64,000 nt of DNA, from NCBI GenBank assembly GCA_947626365.1, contig CANQRW010000005.1, forward strand, positions 37,061 to 101,060, given 5' to 3'. The number at the start of each line of letters is the position of its first letter. The first letter of the stretch is position 1. Source of the stretch: an uncultured Lachnospiraceae bacterium (GTDB lineage: Bacteria; Bacillota; Clostridia; Lachnospirales; Lachnospiraceae). Positions 1 through 7,475 of the stretch are shown here, one piece after another. Under the pieces are notes generated by a model. That model was not told the DNA's origin and did not search any database. It was given only the letters and a program-made list of their open reading frames with translations. A program made the position numbers and the translations under genes.

Positions 1-571
1 CGTTGATATTGATGGAGCCGCTGACGATATTATCTCCCTCATGAATCTCCATGGGCATGGACTCGCCGGTCAGGGCCTTGGTATCCAGACTGGAGGTTCC
101 CTTCAGCACGATTCCGTCCAGAGGCACCCGCTCGCCGGGCCGGATCACCACCGTCTCGCCGATCTCCACCTCATCCGGGTCCACCTGCTCCTCGCTGCCG
201 TCCCGCAGCACATTGGCAAACTCCGGATTGATGTCCATCAGGTCCGAAATGGATTTCCGGGATTTATTGACCGCATAGTCATTGAACAGCTCACCCACCT
301 GATAGAACAGCATAACGGCTACCGCTTCCTCATAAGCGCCTATGCCGATGGCTCCGAAGGTGGCGACAGTCATAAGGAAATTCTCATCGAACACCTGGCC
401 GCCCCGAATCGTCTTCAGAGCCTTCAGCGGAATATCATATCCCGCCGAAAGATAAGACACCGCAAAAAATATCCAGTCAATGGGATGAGTTCCCTCGGAA
501 ATCAATCCCGCGATCAGAAATACGGCGCTGATACACAGGCGTATGGTCATTTTTTTCTGCTTCTTCGTCAT
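1..571 (-). CDS. Heavy-metal translocating P1B-type ATPase (N-terminal part, cut by window edge)
   Basis: About 190 N-terminal codons of a membrane P-type ATPase that would export soft metal cations (Zn/Cd/Pb type). Hydrophobic segments lie near residues 10-60 and 70-100. The actuator-domain TGES motif (in ALTGESMP) is visible, preceded by the IRPGERVPLDG stretch typical of CadA/ZntA proteins. The CPC membrane motif and DKTGT phosphorylation site would lie beyond base 1. There is no N-terminal heavy-metal-associated domain; the reading frame has a stop just upstream of the ATG at 571, which follows a GGGAGAGGA ribosome binding site. It lies 115 bp downstream of the ArsR-type sensor on the same strand, so a metal-induced operon is likely. 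Exact metal specificity is an inference. Confidence 0.88.
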   Translation of the reverse strand, partial: MTKKQKKMTIRLCISAVFLIAGLISEGTHPIDWIFFAVSYLSAGYDIPLKALKTIRGGQVFDENFLMTVATFGAIGIGAYEEAVAVMLFYQVGELFNDYAVNKSRKSISDLMDINPEFANVLRDGSEEQVDPDEVEIGETVVIRPGERVPLDGIVLKGTSSLDTKALTGESMPMEIHEGDNIVSGSININ

Positions 572-686
572 GATTCGTCCTCTCCCTTGGTTTCAAGATT
601 ATGTGATGACAACGTAATGGTTTTTCGAAAAACACGGTGCTGCACGGCCCGGCCGGATTTCGGCCCTGACCTGTCACCCGCTGATG

Positions 687-1067
687 TCACTCGTTGATAT
701 GCTCCATGCCCTGGGCCAGAATGGTCTGAATATGGCCGTCCGACAGGGAATAGAATACGGTCTTGCCCTCCCGGCGGAACTTTACCAGCCGCATCTGCTT
801 CAGGATCCGCAGCTGATGGGAAATGGCCGACTGCCCCATCATAAGAAGGGACGCGATATCGCAGACACACATCTCCGACTGACTCAGCACATACAGGATC
901 TTGATCCTGGTGGAATCGCCGAATATCTTGAAAAACTCGGAAAGGTCGATCAGCTCCTGCTCATCCGGCATGACCGACTGCACTTTCTTCACGATATCGT
1001 CATGAACATGAACCAGTTCGCAGGCGCCCTCGGCGACCTCCTGCTCTATCATCTCTCTCTCTGTCAT
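687..1067 (-). CDS. ArsR/SmtB-family metal-sensing repressor
   Basis: A 126-residue winged-helix repressor expected to release DNA on binding metal and so induce the efflux ATPase downstream. Two metal-site signatures can be read. One is the CVC motif (C67, C69) in the DNA-binding helix region, as in CadC/ArsR sensors, with a further N-terminal Cys16. The other is the complete alpha-5 set D110-x-H112...H123-x-x-E126, spaced as in SmtB/CzrA zinc sensors. The start at 1067 follows AAGGAGAATTGCT; the longer frame to 1151 would run into the operator. Transcribed from a promoter overlapped by a palindrome at 1144-1175. Cd/Zn/Pb response is inferred from the residues. Confidence 0.9.
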   Translation of the reverse strand: MTEREMIEQEVAEGACELVHVHDDIVKKVQSVMPDEQELIDLSEFFKIFGDSTRIKILYVLSQSEMCVCDIASLLMMGQSAISHQLRILKQMRLVKFRREGKTVFYSLSDGHIQTILAQGMEHINE

Positions 1068-1143
1068 AGCAATTCTCCTTCCCTGGATCCTATGCGGACC
1101 ATGGATTACCGTCATTCTTTCCGCACAGGTGATTGATATTTTT

Positions 1144-1175
1144 ATTAACATATGAATAACTGTTCATATGTTAAT
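1144..1175. promoter_or_regulatory. Palindromic operator for the ArsR/SmtB-type repressor
   Basis: An inverted repeat with 13-base perfect arms (ATTAACATATGAA and its complement) around a 6-base centre. It contains the ATATGAA...TTCATAT core seen in cad/smt operators. It lies just downstream of, and touching, the -10 region of the arsR promoter, where bound repressor would block initiation. Confidence 0.75.
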
Positions 1176-1201
1176 ATTATCACGCTGATTCCATTTGTCA
1201 A
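1174..1201 (-). promoter_or_regulatory. Promoter of the arsR-ATPase operon
   Basis: On the minus strand TTGACA (1196-1201) is followed after 16-17 bases by TAATAT/AATATT, then directly by the palindromic operator. The perfect -35 and weaker -10 fit a repressor-controlled promoter. Confidence 0.6.
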
Positions 1202-1257
1202 TACTATTTTGCAGAAAAAATATTTTATCAAAAATATATTTCCGCGAAAGATTTCCG

Positions 1258-1286
1258 TTGCATGAAGAATATCTTTTCGATATAAT
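1258..1286 (+). promoter_or_regulatory. Promoter of the GNAT gene
   Basis: TTGCAT (1258-1263), 17-base spacer, TATAAT (1281-1286). The start codon of the acetyltransferase is 41 bases downstream of the -10, with an AAGAGGAAT ribosome binding site between. Confidence 0.6.
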
Positions 1287-1326
1287 GATAGAAATTTATC
1301 AAATCCACTTCAAGAGGAATCCGATT

Positions 1327-2220
1327 ATGAAGCTGCTGCATACCACCGCACTGAATGAGGAACAAAAAAACGCCGTTTTGGCCCTGACGGAAGCCTGCAA
1401 AAAGGCCGAGCCCATCTCTCTGTCCGCCGCCCTGGAAGACGGCATCGACTATTTCCTTTCCTATGGAGGCAAGGACGACGGGATCCTTCTGGGATACAGC
1501 TTTCTGTTTTTCGCAGGGTCCCCGACCGATCAGTCGGATGACGTGGGTTCCGCTGAATTCATGGCCTTCGTTCACCCTGCCCATCGCAGAAAAGGGATTT
1601 TTACCGGAATGCTGAACGAAGCCCTGGCTTGTACCGAGGCTTATGAAAAAGAACATCACTGCGAGATGGACTTCTATCTGCTCAGCGACCAGAAATCGGA
1701 GGACGCCGACGCGGTCCTGGCTCTCATCGGAGCTGAATACTGGTATTCCGAATACACTATGACCCGCGGTTTGACGGAAAAAGACCGCGCCTACCAGTCA
1801 AAAGTACAGATTCAGAGAGACGATCAGAGTCCCGACGGTTCCGATCTCTATATTGCCTCTCTGGAAGGCCAGATCATCGGCACCTGCGCCGTCATTCTCA
1901 GCGGTCAAAGCGCTTACCTGTATTCCTTCCAGATTAAGGAAAACTTCCAAAGCCAAGGCCACGGAAAAGATTTTCTCCTGGGAATGCTGTCACTCCTCGC
2001 CTCGGAAACCGAAAGCATCCCAGAAGCCGGGGACATCTCCGAAACTGAAAGTATCTCCAAAGCCGAAAGCATCCCGGAAACGAAAAAAGTCTCAGAGACC
2101 AGGAAACGGCCTGTGGATTCCGTCTCCGTTCAGGTATCCGGCCTCAACTATATCGCGCGGAACCTGTACAAAAAAACAGGGTTCCGCACCGCGGATACCC
2201 TGTCCTACTACATTTATTAA
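1327..2220 (+). CDS. GNAT-family N-acetyltransferase with an internal hexapeptide repeat
   Basis: A 297-residue acetyl-CoA-dependent transferase of unknown substrate. The N-terminal half has the GNAT core (EFMAFVHPAHRRKGIFTGML, with the R/Q-x-x-G-x-G/A-like HRRKGIF loop near residues 90-95). A second half resembles a further GNAT unit (GQGHGKDFL-like SQGHGKDFLLGML, then LNYIARNLYKKTGF near the C-terminus). Between them, residues 227-262 are six degenerate hexapeptides of the type E-T/A-E-S-I-S/P, encoded by six 18-base units (2005-2112). Start chosen at ATG 1327 behind AAGAGGAAT; upstream codons in frame lie in the promoter. Divergent from arsR; the function of the pair is not evident. Confidence 0.82.
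   Translation: MKLLHTTALNEEQKNAVLALTEACKKAEPISLSAALEDGIDYFLSYGGKDDGILLGYSFLFFAGSPTDQSDDVGSAEFMAFVHPAHRRKGIFTGMLNEALACTEAYEKEHHCEMDFYLLSDQKSEDADAVLALIGAEYWYSEYTMTRGLTEKDRAYQSKVQIQRDDQSPDGSDLYIASLEGQIIGTCAVILSGQSAYLYSFQIKENFQSQGHGKDFLLGMLSLLASETESIPEAGDISETESISKAESIPETKKVSETRKRPVDSVSVQVSGLNYIARNLYKKTGFRTADTLSYYIY
2005..2112 (+). repeat. Six 18-bp in-frame repeats inside the GNAT gene
   Basis: Six consecutive 18-base units encode ETESIP, EAGDIS, ETESIS, KAESIP, ETKKVS and ETRKRP. The units are diverged but stay in phase, so unit gain or loss would not shift the frame. They separate the acetyl-CoA loop from the last conserved helix of the domain. Confidence 0.8.
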
Positions 2221-2232
2221 TTACTAGGATTC

Positions 2233-3090
2233 TTAAGCTTCTTTCACAATCGCTTCCGCCGCTTCCTCTAACCACGGGGCTTCCAGATATTCCACGGAGC
2301 CGTCGTCCACGGCCCTGGCTGTGGCCGGCTCAATGGGAATCTTGGCAAGCACCGGTATGCCGGCTTCCTGAGCCACATCATCAATATGGCTCTCTCCGAA
2401 CACACTGATCTTCTTCCCGCAGTCCGGGCACTCCAGATAACTCATGTTCTCCACGATTCCGATGATGGGAATATCCATCTTCTGGGCCATATGAACCGCC
2501 TTGGTCACGATCATGGACACCAGCTCCTGGGGCGACGTGACGATGATGATGCCGCTGACCGGCAGAGACTGGAATACGGTCAGAGGCACGTCGCCGGTCC
2601 CCGGAGGCATGTCCACAAACATGTAGTCGATATCCTTCCAGTAAGCCTCGCTCCAGAACTGCTTCACCGCGCCGGCGATGACCGGGCCGCGCCAGATCAC
2701 CGGGTCCGTGTCATTCTCCAGAAGCAGATTGGCGGACATGATCTGAATTCCCGTGCTGGTAACCGCCGGAATCATAAGATCCGTTCCCTCAATCTCCGCC
2801 ATGCCGATTCCGCCGTCGATGCCGAAGGTCTTGGGAATGGACGGCCCGGTAATATCCGCGTCCAGAATGGCCGTCCGGTATCCTCTGGCGTTCATCTTCA
2901 CCGCCAGCAGGGATGTGACCAGGGACTTGCCGACGCCGCCTTTGCCGCTGACCACTCCGATCACCTTCTTCACGGAGCTGGCGGGATTCAGCGCCTCCAG
3001 AAAGCTGTTCTGCTCCTGGGTTCTGCTGCTGCAGCTGGCGCCGCAGGTATTGCAGTTATGGGTACAATTTTCACTTGTTACTTCTGCCAT
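2233..3090 (-). CDS. Mrp/NBP35-type P-loop ATPase, Fe-S cluster carrier
   Basis: A 285-residue cytoplasmic ATPase of the Mrp/ApbC family, which holds and delivers Fe-S clusters. An N-terminal cysteine cluster (C9, C13, C16, C20) is followed by the deviant Walker A SGKGGVGKS (about residues 47-55). The MPPGTGD motif and a C-terminal CPDCG pair that bridges dimer and cluster are also present. The start at 3090 follows GGAGGA with 8-base spacing; the longer frame to 3105 is less likely. Ends 13 bases from the convergent GNAT gene. Family assignment is firm; the receiving apoproteins are unknown. Confidence 0.93.
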   Translation of the reverse strand: MAEVTSENCTHNCNTCGASCSSRTQEQNSFLEALNPASSVKKVIGVVSGKGGVGKSLVTSLLAVKMNARGYRTAILDADITGPSIPKTFGIDGGIGMAEIEGTDLMIPAVTSTGIQIMSANLLLENDTDPVIWRGPVIAGAVKQFWSEAYWKDIDYMFVDMPPGTGDVPLTVFQSLPVSGIIIVTSPQELVSMIVTKAVHMAQKMDIPIIGIVENMSYLECPDCGKKISVFGESHIDDVAQEAGIPVLAKIPIEPATARAVDDGSVEYLEAPWLEEAAEAIVKEA

Positions 3091-3223
3091 GATGATCTCC
3101 TCCAAATGATAGTTTAACGCTCAATTAGTGATAGTATAGCCCATATACGGGAAAATGTCCAGATGGGAAATGGGCCGTCCGATCCTATATTATCTCCGGC
3201 ATAAAGCCGGCTATCCTGCTCCT

Positions 3224-3829
3224 TTAGGCTCTTCCCTTTTCCGCCCCGCGAAGCGCTTTAAACACGCCGCCCTGCTCCAGGGTCCACGCCAGTGTGTAGA
3301 AAATGGCGGAATTGATGGGCCACATAATCAGATTTTTAAAGACCCGCATGGGAAGTATGGCGAAAAACGCCTGCCCGTACATGATATTCAGCCACAGGGT
3401 CCCCAGAAACATATTGCATACTACGGAGACTGCCAGCTCCGCCGCCAGCACTCTCCACAGGCGCAGCGGCTTCCGGTACAGGAACACGCCGTACAGCACT
3501 CCCGCCACGGCGGCGCTCAAAGTCCATCCCGGGAAAAACGCTCCCGTAGGCTTGACGATGAATTTCAGGATGTCCAGGGTCCCTCCGAACAGCGCCCCCA
3601 CCACAGGCCCGAACAGATAATACACGAACTGATTGGCGATGCTGGAAAAGCCGATCTTGATGTAGTCTCCGATGGCGATGGTCAGCGCCCCCAGTATGAT
3701 GGAGATGGCGCCGAACATGCCCAGAGTGGTGATCGTCCTTACCTGGACGCCCTTCACCGTCTTGTCGTCTGCTCCGTACACATAGAATTCTCTGTAAGAT
3801 TCCTGGAACAAAGTCGCTAATTTCTTCAT
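3224..3829 (-). CDS. folT: ECF transporter S component, folate family
   Basis: A 201-residue integral membrane protein with about six hydrophobic segments, matching the folate-type substrate-binding (S) subunit of energy-coupling factor transporters. Family-typical stretches include LFGPVVGALFGGTLDILKF, PTGAFFPGWTLSA and FAILPMRVFKNLIMWP. It would bind folates outside the membrane and share an EcfA/A'/T module encoded elsewhere. The ribosome binding site AGGAGG at 3839-3844 is 9 bases from the ATG and can be hidden by a leader helix. The gene is monocistronic here. Substrate assignment rests on family resemblance. Confidence 0.85.
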   Translation of the reverse strand: MKKLATLFQESYREFYVYGADDKTVKGVQVRTITTLGMFGAISIILGALTIAIGDYIKIGFSSIANQFVYYLFGPVVGALFGGTLDILKFIVKPTGAFFPGWTLSAAVAGVLYGVFLYRKPLRLWRVLAAELAVSVVCNMFLGTLWLNIMYGQAFFAILPMRVFKNLIMWPINSAIFYTLAWTLEQGGVFKALRGAEKGRA

Positions 3830-3834
3830 AAAAA

Positions 3835-3954
3835 ATTACCTCCTTTGCAGCCCTCTTACTACAACAGGAGATAATCATCCTATCTTCCATTGCAGCGGGA
3901 TGCGACCTGCGCACCGCGGAATCTCCGCGCCTGACCGCATAAGGTACTCCACCG
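3835..3954 (-). promoter_or_regulatory. Structured leader of folT, candidate translational riboswitch (possibly THF-type)
   Basis: In the transcript the bases at 3875-3866 (AUUAUCUCCU) pair over 10 positions, one G-U, with 3844-3835 (AGGAGGUAAU). That 3' arm is the folT ribosome binding site. Just upstream, GGAUG (3880-3876) can pair with GCAUCC (3903-3898). GCAUCC in turn lies at the end of a compact domain: outer helix 3954-3950/3897-3893, an AGUA, an inner 6-bp hairpin at 3929-3924/3920-3915, and a short ACCU/AGGU helix. AGUA, GCAUCC and a GCG-U-AG-like joint recall the tetrahydrofolate riboswitch upstream of other folT genes. The domain is shorter than usual and lacks the GGGAUG loop, so the class is uncertain. 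Confidence 0.45.
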
Positions 3955-3997
3955 GAGAAATCTCTCATTCCGATTGGAGAAATCTCTCATTCCGATT
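3954..3997. repeat. Perfect 22-bp tandem duplication
   Basis: Two identical 22-base copies (3954-3975 and 3976-3997, each starting GGAGAAATCTCTCATTCC) lie immediately upstream of the structured folT leader. GGAGAAATCTC in each unit is itself nearly palindromic. Could be an operator duplication or a replication slip. Confidence 0.85.
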
Positions 3998-4186
3998 CTC
4001 TTCTGTCCCTTCTGCGGCGCGGCCTTCTCTCTCCTTCGTCCCACAGGCAACTCCCCGTCCTGTAAGCACTTGACGCGCGCAAATCTACTCTGCTTTTCTA
4101 TTCAGTTTTCAGGTGACTGTTTCAGTATATCACAGTTAAGAGGAAATGCAACCGATTTCTTTAAAAATCCGGACTTTCCCTGTATA

Positions 4187-4232
4187 TATGGACCGCCGCA
4201 GATACCAAAACAGGCATCTGCGGCGGTCCATG
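4187..4232. other. Long inverted repeat downstream of the sugar-binding protein gene
   Basis: A 14-bp perfect stem (4190-4203 with 4216-4229), extendable by two A-T pairs, around a 12-base loop. It lies about 30 bases past the stop of the binding-protein gene. There is no T-run on either strand, so it may act as an mRNA 3' end stabiliser rather than a classical terminator. The rest of 3998-4186 contains nothing recognisable. Confidence 0.6.
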
Positions 4233-4262
4233 ATCATGCATATACAAAATTAGAGAGTAAGT

Positions 4263-5699
4263 TTATTCGCCAAGAAGATCCAGAACATCCTGCTGGGCCT
4301 TCTCACAGGCTTCCTGAGCTGTCATCTCACCTGCCTGGGCCCGAGAACCATAGCTGCCCATAATATCCAGCATCTGGTTGATCTGCTCATGAGGCGGAGT
4401 CCACTGAAGGCCTCTTTTTACCAGCCCGTTGGCTTTCTCCAGAGCTGCCAGCTGGGCCGGGAACGACGGATTCTCTTCAACCAAAGATTCATTTTCATAG
4501 ATGGAATATCTTGTAGCCGCGCCGCCGTTTTCCACATATTCCAGGCTCTTCTCACGGCTGGTCATAAACATGATGAACGCCCATGCCGCATCCGGGTTCT
4601 GCGCGCCTTCGGGAATGGATACGTTCCAGTCCGCCAGTGCAGCAGACTCTCCCGCAGGTCCGTCCGGCGGCGCCGCAAAGGCCACCTTATCATAAATCGC
4701 CGACTGTTCCGGATCGGTGATCGCCGCCGCAATCGCAGTGGCATCCAGCCACATGGCCGTCTTTCCTGACATGAAGGCGCCTAAGGCCTCCTCATGGGTG
4801 TAGGTCGATACGTCAGGCGGCGCGCATTTCAGCATCTCAAGATACCATTCCAGAGATTCTACTACGCCGGGATCGTCGATCTTCGGCTCCAGGGTCTTCT
4901 GATCCATCATCCCGTCACAGAACGCATACATCGTCGTAAGCCAGCCGGAAGCAAAGTGGATTCCTCTCTGTGCCCTCAGCGCCACTCCGTACAATCCGTC
5001 TTCCTTTCCGTTAAAGAATCTGGCAAGCTCAAGGAACTCGTCCATGGTAGTCGGAACCTTCTTATCATATTTTTCAAACAGGTCCGTCCGATACGCAAGG
5101 AATCTGGTTTCTCCCGCAATTGGAATTCCGATGGTCTTGCCCTGATAACGCCCCAGATCGCAGTATGCGGGAATCAGATCGGCCGCATCATACCACTCCG
5201 GCGTCTTCTCCGGATCGTTCAGATAATCATCCAGAGGCTGGACGACATTTTTCGAACCATACTCCGCATTCCAGAAGCTGTCCACCATAAATACGTCATA
5301 GCTGTGCGCTCCCTGGAAATCCAAAAGCTGTTTGTTTTTCAGATACGTCTGTTCCACCACATCCCATTCGACCTGTATCCCCGTCAGGTCGGTAAACTCA
5401 TCGGTCATCGCCTGGAACGCCTCCGTAGATGGATGGGAGGCCATGGACACAACGATTTTTGTCCCGTCCAGCTGTTCCTTCACAGCCGCGCCCCATCCTT
5501 CCAGAGTAGAGACGTCCGCCGCGGCCTCCTCTGTCTTTTCTTCTGCCGCCGTCTCTGCCTGAGACTCAGCCTGAGTCTCAGCCTGTGGAGCCTGCGTTGT
5601 CTCCGGCGCCTGGGTTGCCGCCGGCTGCCCGGAACTGCCGCAGCCTGCAAGAATGACCATTGACAGCGCTGTTACCGTAGCAAAAATCCTTTTTTTCAT
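4263..5699 (-). CDS. ABC transporter sugar-binding lipoprotein
   Basis: A 478-residue extracellular solute-binding protein of the family-1 carbohydrate type. A lipoprotein signal (VILAGC, lipid Cys near residue 20) is followed by an Ala/Gln/Glu/Thr-rich linker (about residues 24-64) and the binding domain. That domain contains DVFMVDSFWNAEYGSKN and a late EQINQMLD segment. The start follows AGGAGGAAAAGCT. It is last in a six-gene operon behind two permeases and sugar-metabolism enzymes. The imported sugar is unknown; the neighbouring Gfo/Idh dehydrogenase and TIM-barrel isomerase suggest an inositol-like or unusual hexose-type compound, which is inference. Confidence 0.92.
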   Translation of the reverse strand: MKKRIFATVTALSMVILAGCGSSGQPAATQAPETTQAPQAETQAESQAETAAEEKTEEAAADVSTLEGWGAAVKEQLDGTKIVVSMASHPSTEAFQAMTDEFTDLTGIQVEWDVVEQTYLKNKQLLDFQGAHSYDVFMVDSFWNAEYGSKNVVQPLDDYLNDPEKTPEWYDAADLIPAYCDLGRYQGKTIGIPIAGETRFLAYRTDLFEKYDKKVPTTMDEFLELARFFNGKEDGLYGVALRAQRGIHFASGWLTTMYAFCDGMMDQKTLEPKIDDPGVVESLEWYLEMLKCAPPDVSTYTHEEALGAFMSGKTAMWLDATAIAAAITDPEQSAIYDKVAFAAPPDGPAGESAALADWNVSIPEGAQNPDAAWAFIMFMTSREKSLEYVENGGAATRYSIYENESLVEENPSFPAQLAALEKANGLVKRGLQWTPPHEQINQMLDIMGSYGSRAQAGEMTAQEACEKAQQDVLDLLGE

Positions 5700-5734
5700 A
5701 GCTTTTCCTCCTTCTTATATGAGAAATTATTAAG

Positions 5735-6565
5735 TTACCCCTTTACAGCTCCAAATGTCAGTCCCCGAATCATATATTTTTGAACGGCTATCCCAAATAC
5801 GATAACCGGCAGGCTGGCCAGGACTCCGGTGGCCGCCATCTCTCCCCATTTCGTCCCCGACACCGACAGAAACAGCATAACGGAAGTCGGAACCGTCTTG
5901 GCTTTCACACTGGTCAAAAAATTAGCGAATACAAACTCATTCCACGAATTGATCAGGCAAAAAATCGCGGTGGCCGTAAGGCCCGGCAGGGACAATGGTA
6001 TGATCAGTTCCTTCAGCACCTGCCAGCCGCTGCAGCCGTCAATCTTTCCTGCCTCTTCAATCTCCAGGGGAATATCTTCAAAGAATCCCCTCATCATCAG
6101 GATCGTGAACGGAACGTTAAACAACATGTAGCAGATTACCAGAATCTTTCTGGTGTCCAGCCATCCCGCAAACATGGCCATCAGAAAGTACGGAATCACA
6201 ATGGCCATAGCCGGAAGCATCCTCTGGCTCAGGACCATAAACGCCATGTTCTCTCTGTCCTTCCAGTTGAACCTGGCGAATCCGTAGGCCGCTATGGAAC
6301 CTATGACAAGAGACAGCACCGTAGAAACCGCCGAAACCAGCATACTGTTTTTGAAATACTCCAGAATGTGGGCGTCCTCTATGATACTCCTGTAATTCTC
6401 AAGGGTAGGAACAAACAAAAGTTTTCCGGGATCATAGATATCCACCTTAGGCTTCAGGCTTATCAGCACCATCCAAAGATAGGGAGCCAGGAAAAAGAAA
6501 CATATGATGAGAAACAGCAGCAGAACGACGACTTTCCTGACGGCCCGCTTTTGTGCCCTGCTCAT
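5735..6565 (-). CDS. Carbohydrate ABC transporter permease, MalG type
   Basis: A 276-residue inner permease with six predicted membrane segments. The EAA-loop motif E-E-A-x-x-I-D-G (EIEEAGKIDGCSGWQVL, about residues 168-184) contacts the ATPase. It pairs with the MalF-type permease 4 bases upstream. No ATPase gene lies in the operon, so energy must come from a shared MsmK/MalK-like protein. The start is preceded by AGGAGATGTGATGGC. Confidence 0.93.
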   Translation of the reverse strand: MSRAQKRAVRKVVVLLLFLIICFFFLAPYLWMVLISLKPKVDIYDPGKLLFVPTLENYRSIIEDAHILEYFKNSMLVSAVSTVLSLVIGSIAAYGFARFNWKDRENMAFMVLSQRMLPAMAIVIPYFLMAMFAGWLDTRKILVICYMLFNVPFTILMMRGFFEDIPLEIEEAGKIDGCSGWQVLKELIIPLSLPGLTATAIFCLINSWNEFVFANFLTSVKAKTVPTSVMLFLSVSGTKWGEMAATGVLASLPVIVFGIAVQKYMIRGLTFGAVKG

Positions 6566-6569
6566 GCCA

Positions 6570-7454
6570 TCACATCTCCTTTCTCTGAAAATATGTCAGC
6601 ACCTTGCTGACAGCGCTTGAAATCATCATCAGTATTATGGCGTTGGCCGCCGCCCTTCCGATCAGCCCGTTCTGCGCGTTGGCCAGCCGGTAGATATGCA
6701 GGCTCAGAAATTCCGTGGAATTGCCGGGGCCTCCCTGAGTCAGGACAAAGGGCATGTCATATATTTTCAGAGAATCTATGGTTCTGAAAATCATGGCAAG
6801 AAATATCAGCGGCCTCAGGGACGGCAGCGTAATGTACCGAAACAGCTGGAATGCATTTCCGCCGTCAATTCTGGCGGCCTCATACTGATCTGTGGGAAGC
6901 GAACACACCCCGGCGTAGCTGATCAGGGCCACAAACGGCGTCCATTGCCAGATATCGGCCAGTACCACAGACGTAAACGCCATGTCAGCATCCAGCCAGG
7001 TAACCCTGGGCAAATGCAATACCGCGAGGAAATAATTTACGATCCCGTACTCGGCGTTCAGCATAAGCTTCCAGATATTTCCCGCGATGCTGGGTGTCAT
7101 GACGATCGGTATGATCAGGACGGCAAACACAATCGGTTTCATTCTGGATTCCGAATCGCACAGAAGCTTACCAATCAGAAAGCCGAAGATCATTTCAGCT
7201 GCCGTGGTTATCACCATGAATTTCAGGCTGATATAAACGGCGTTCCAGAAATCAGGATCTCTGCCGGACACAAGGCGGATATAATTGTCCAGTCCTACAA
7301 ACTTCACCCGCCCCAGGTCCCATCCCAGCTGATAATTGGTCATGCTGATGAGCCACAAAAAGATGGTCGGGAACAGGGTGAGCACCGTCATAAGCGCCAT
7401 GGCAGGCGCGATATACGTCATATAAGGTTTTTTCTTAAAATAGCGTTTTATCAT
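6570..7454 (-). CDS. Carbohydrate ABC transporter permease, MalF type
   Basis: A 294-residue permease with six membrane segments and the EAA loop YEAARIDGGNAFQLFRYITL (about residues 188-207). The LTQGGPGNSTEFLSLHIYR stretch near residue 239 is typical of MalF/UgpA-like subunits. It forms the translocation pore with the downstream MalG-type subunit. It starts 21 bases after the dehydrogenase gene, consistent with one transcript. Confidence 0.93.
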   Translation of the reverse strand: MIKRYFKKKPYMTYIAPAMALMTVLTLFPTIFLWLISMTNYQLGWDLGRVKFVGLDNYIRLVSGRDPDFWNAVYISLKFMVITTAAEMIFGFLIGKLLCDSESRMKPIVFAVLIIPIVMTPSIAGNIWKLMLNAEYGIVNYFLAVLHLPRVTWLDADMAFTSVVLADIWQWTPFVALISYAGVCSLPTDQYEAARIDGGNAFQLFRYITLPSLRPLIFLAMIFRTIDSLKIYDMPFVLTQGGPGNSTEFLSLHIYRLANAQNGLIGRAAANAIILMMISSAVSKVLTYFQRKEM

Positions 7455-7475
7455 AAATGATACCTTCTCTCCATG

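Noticed and set aside
41..697. Plus-strand 218-residue open frame at the left edge
   Set aside because: It is the shadow of the P-type ATPase on the opposite strand, whose TGES motif and hydrophobic pattern are clear; no ribosome binding site.
3974..4363. Plus-strand 129-residue frame in the gap before the sugar-binding gene
   Set aside because: No ribosome binding site, overlaps the 22-bp repeat and the 3' end of the binding-protein gene, and is not protein-like.
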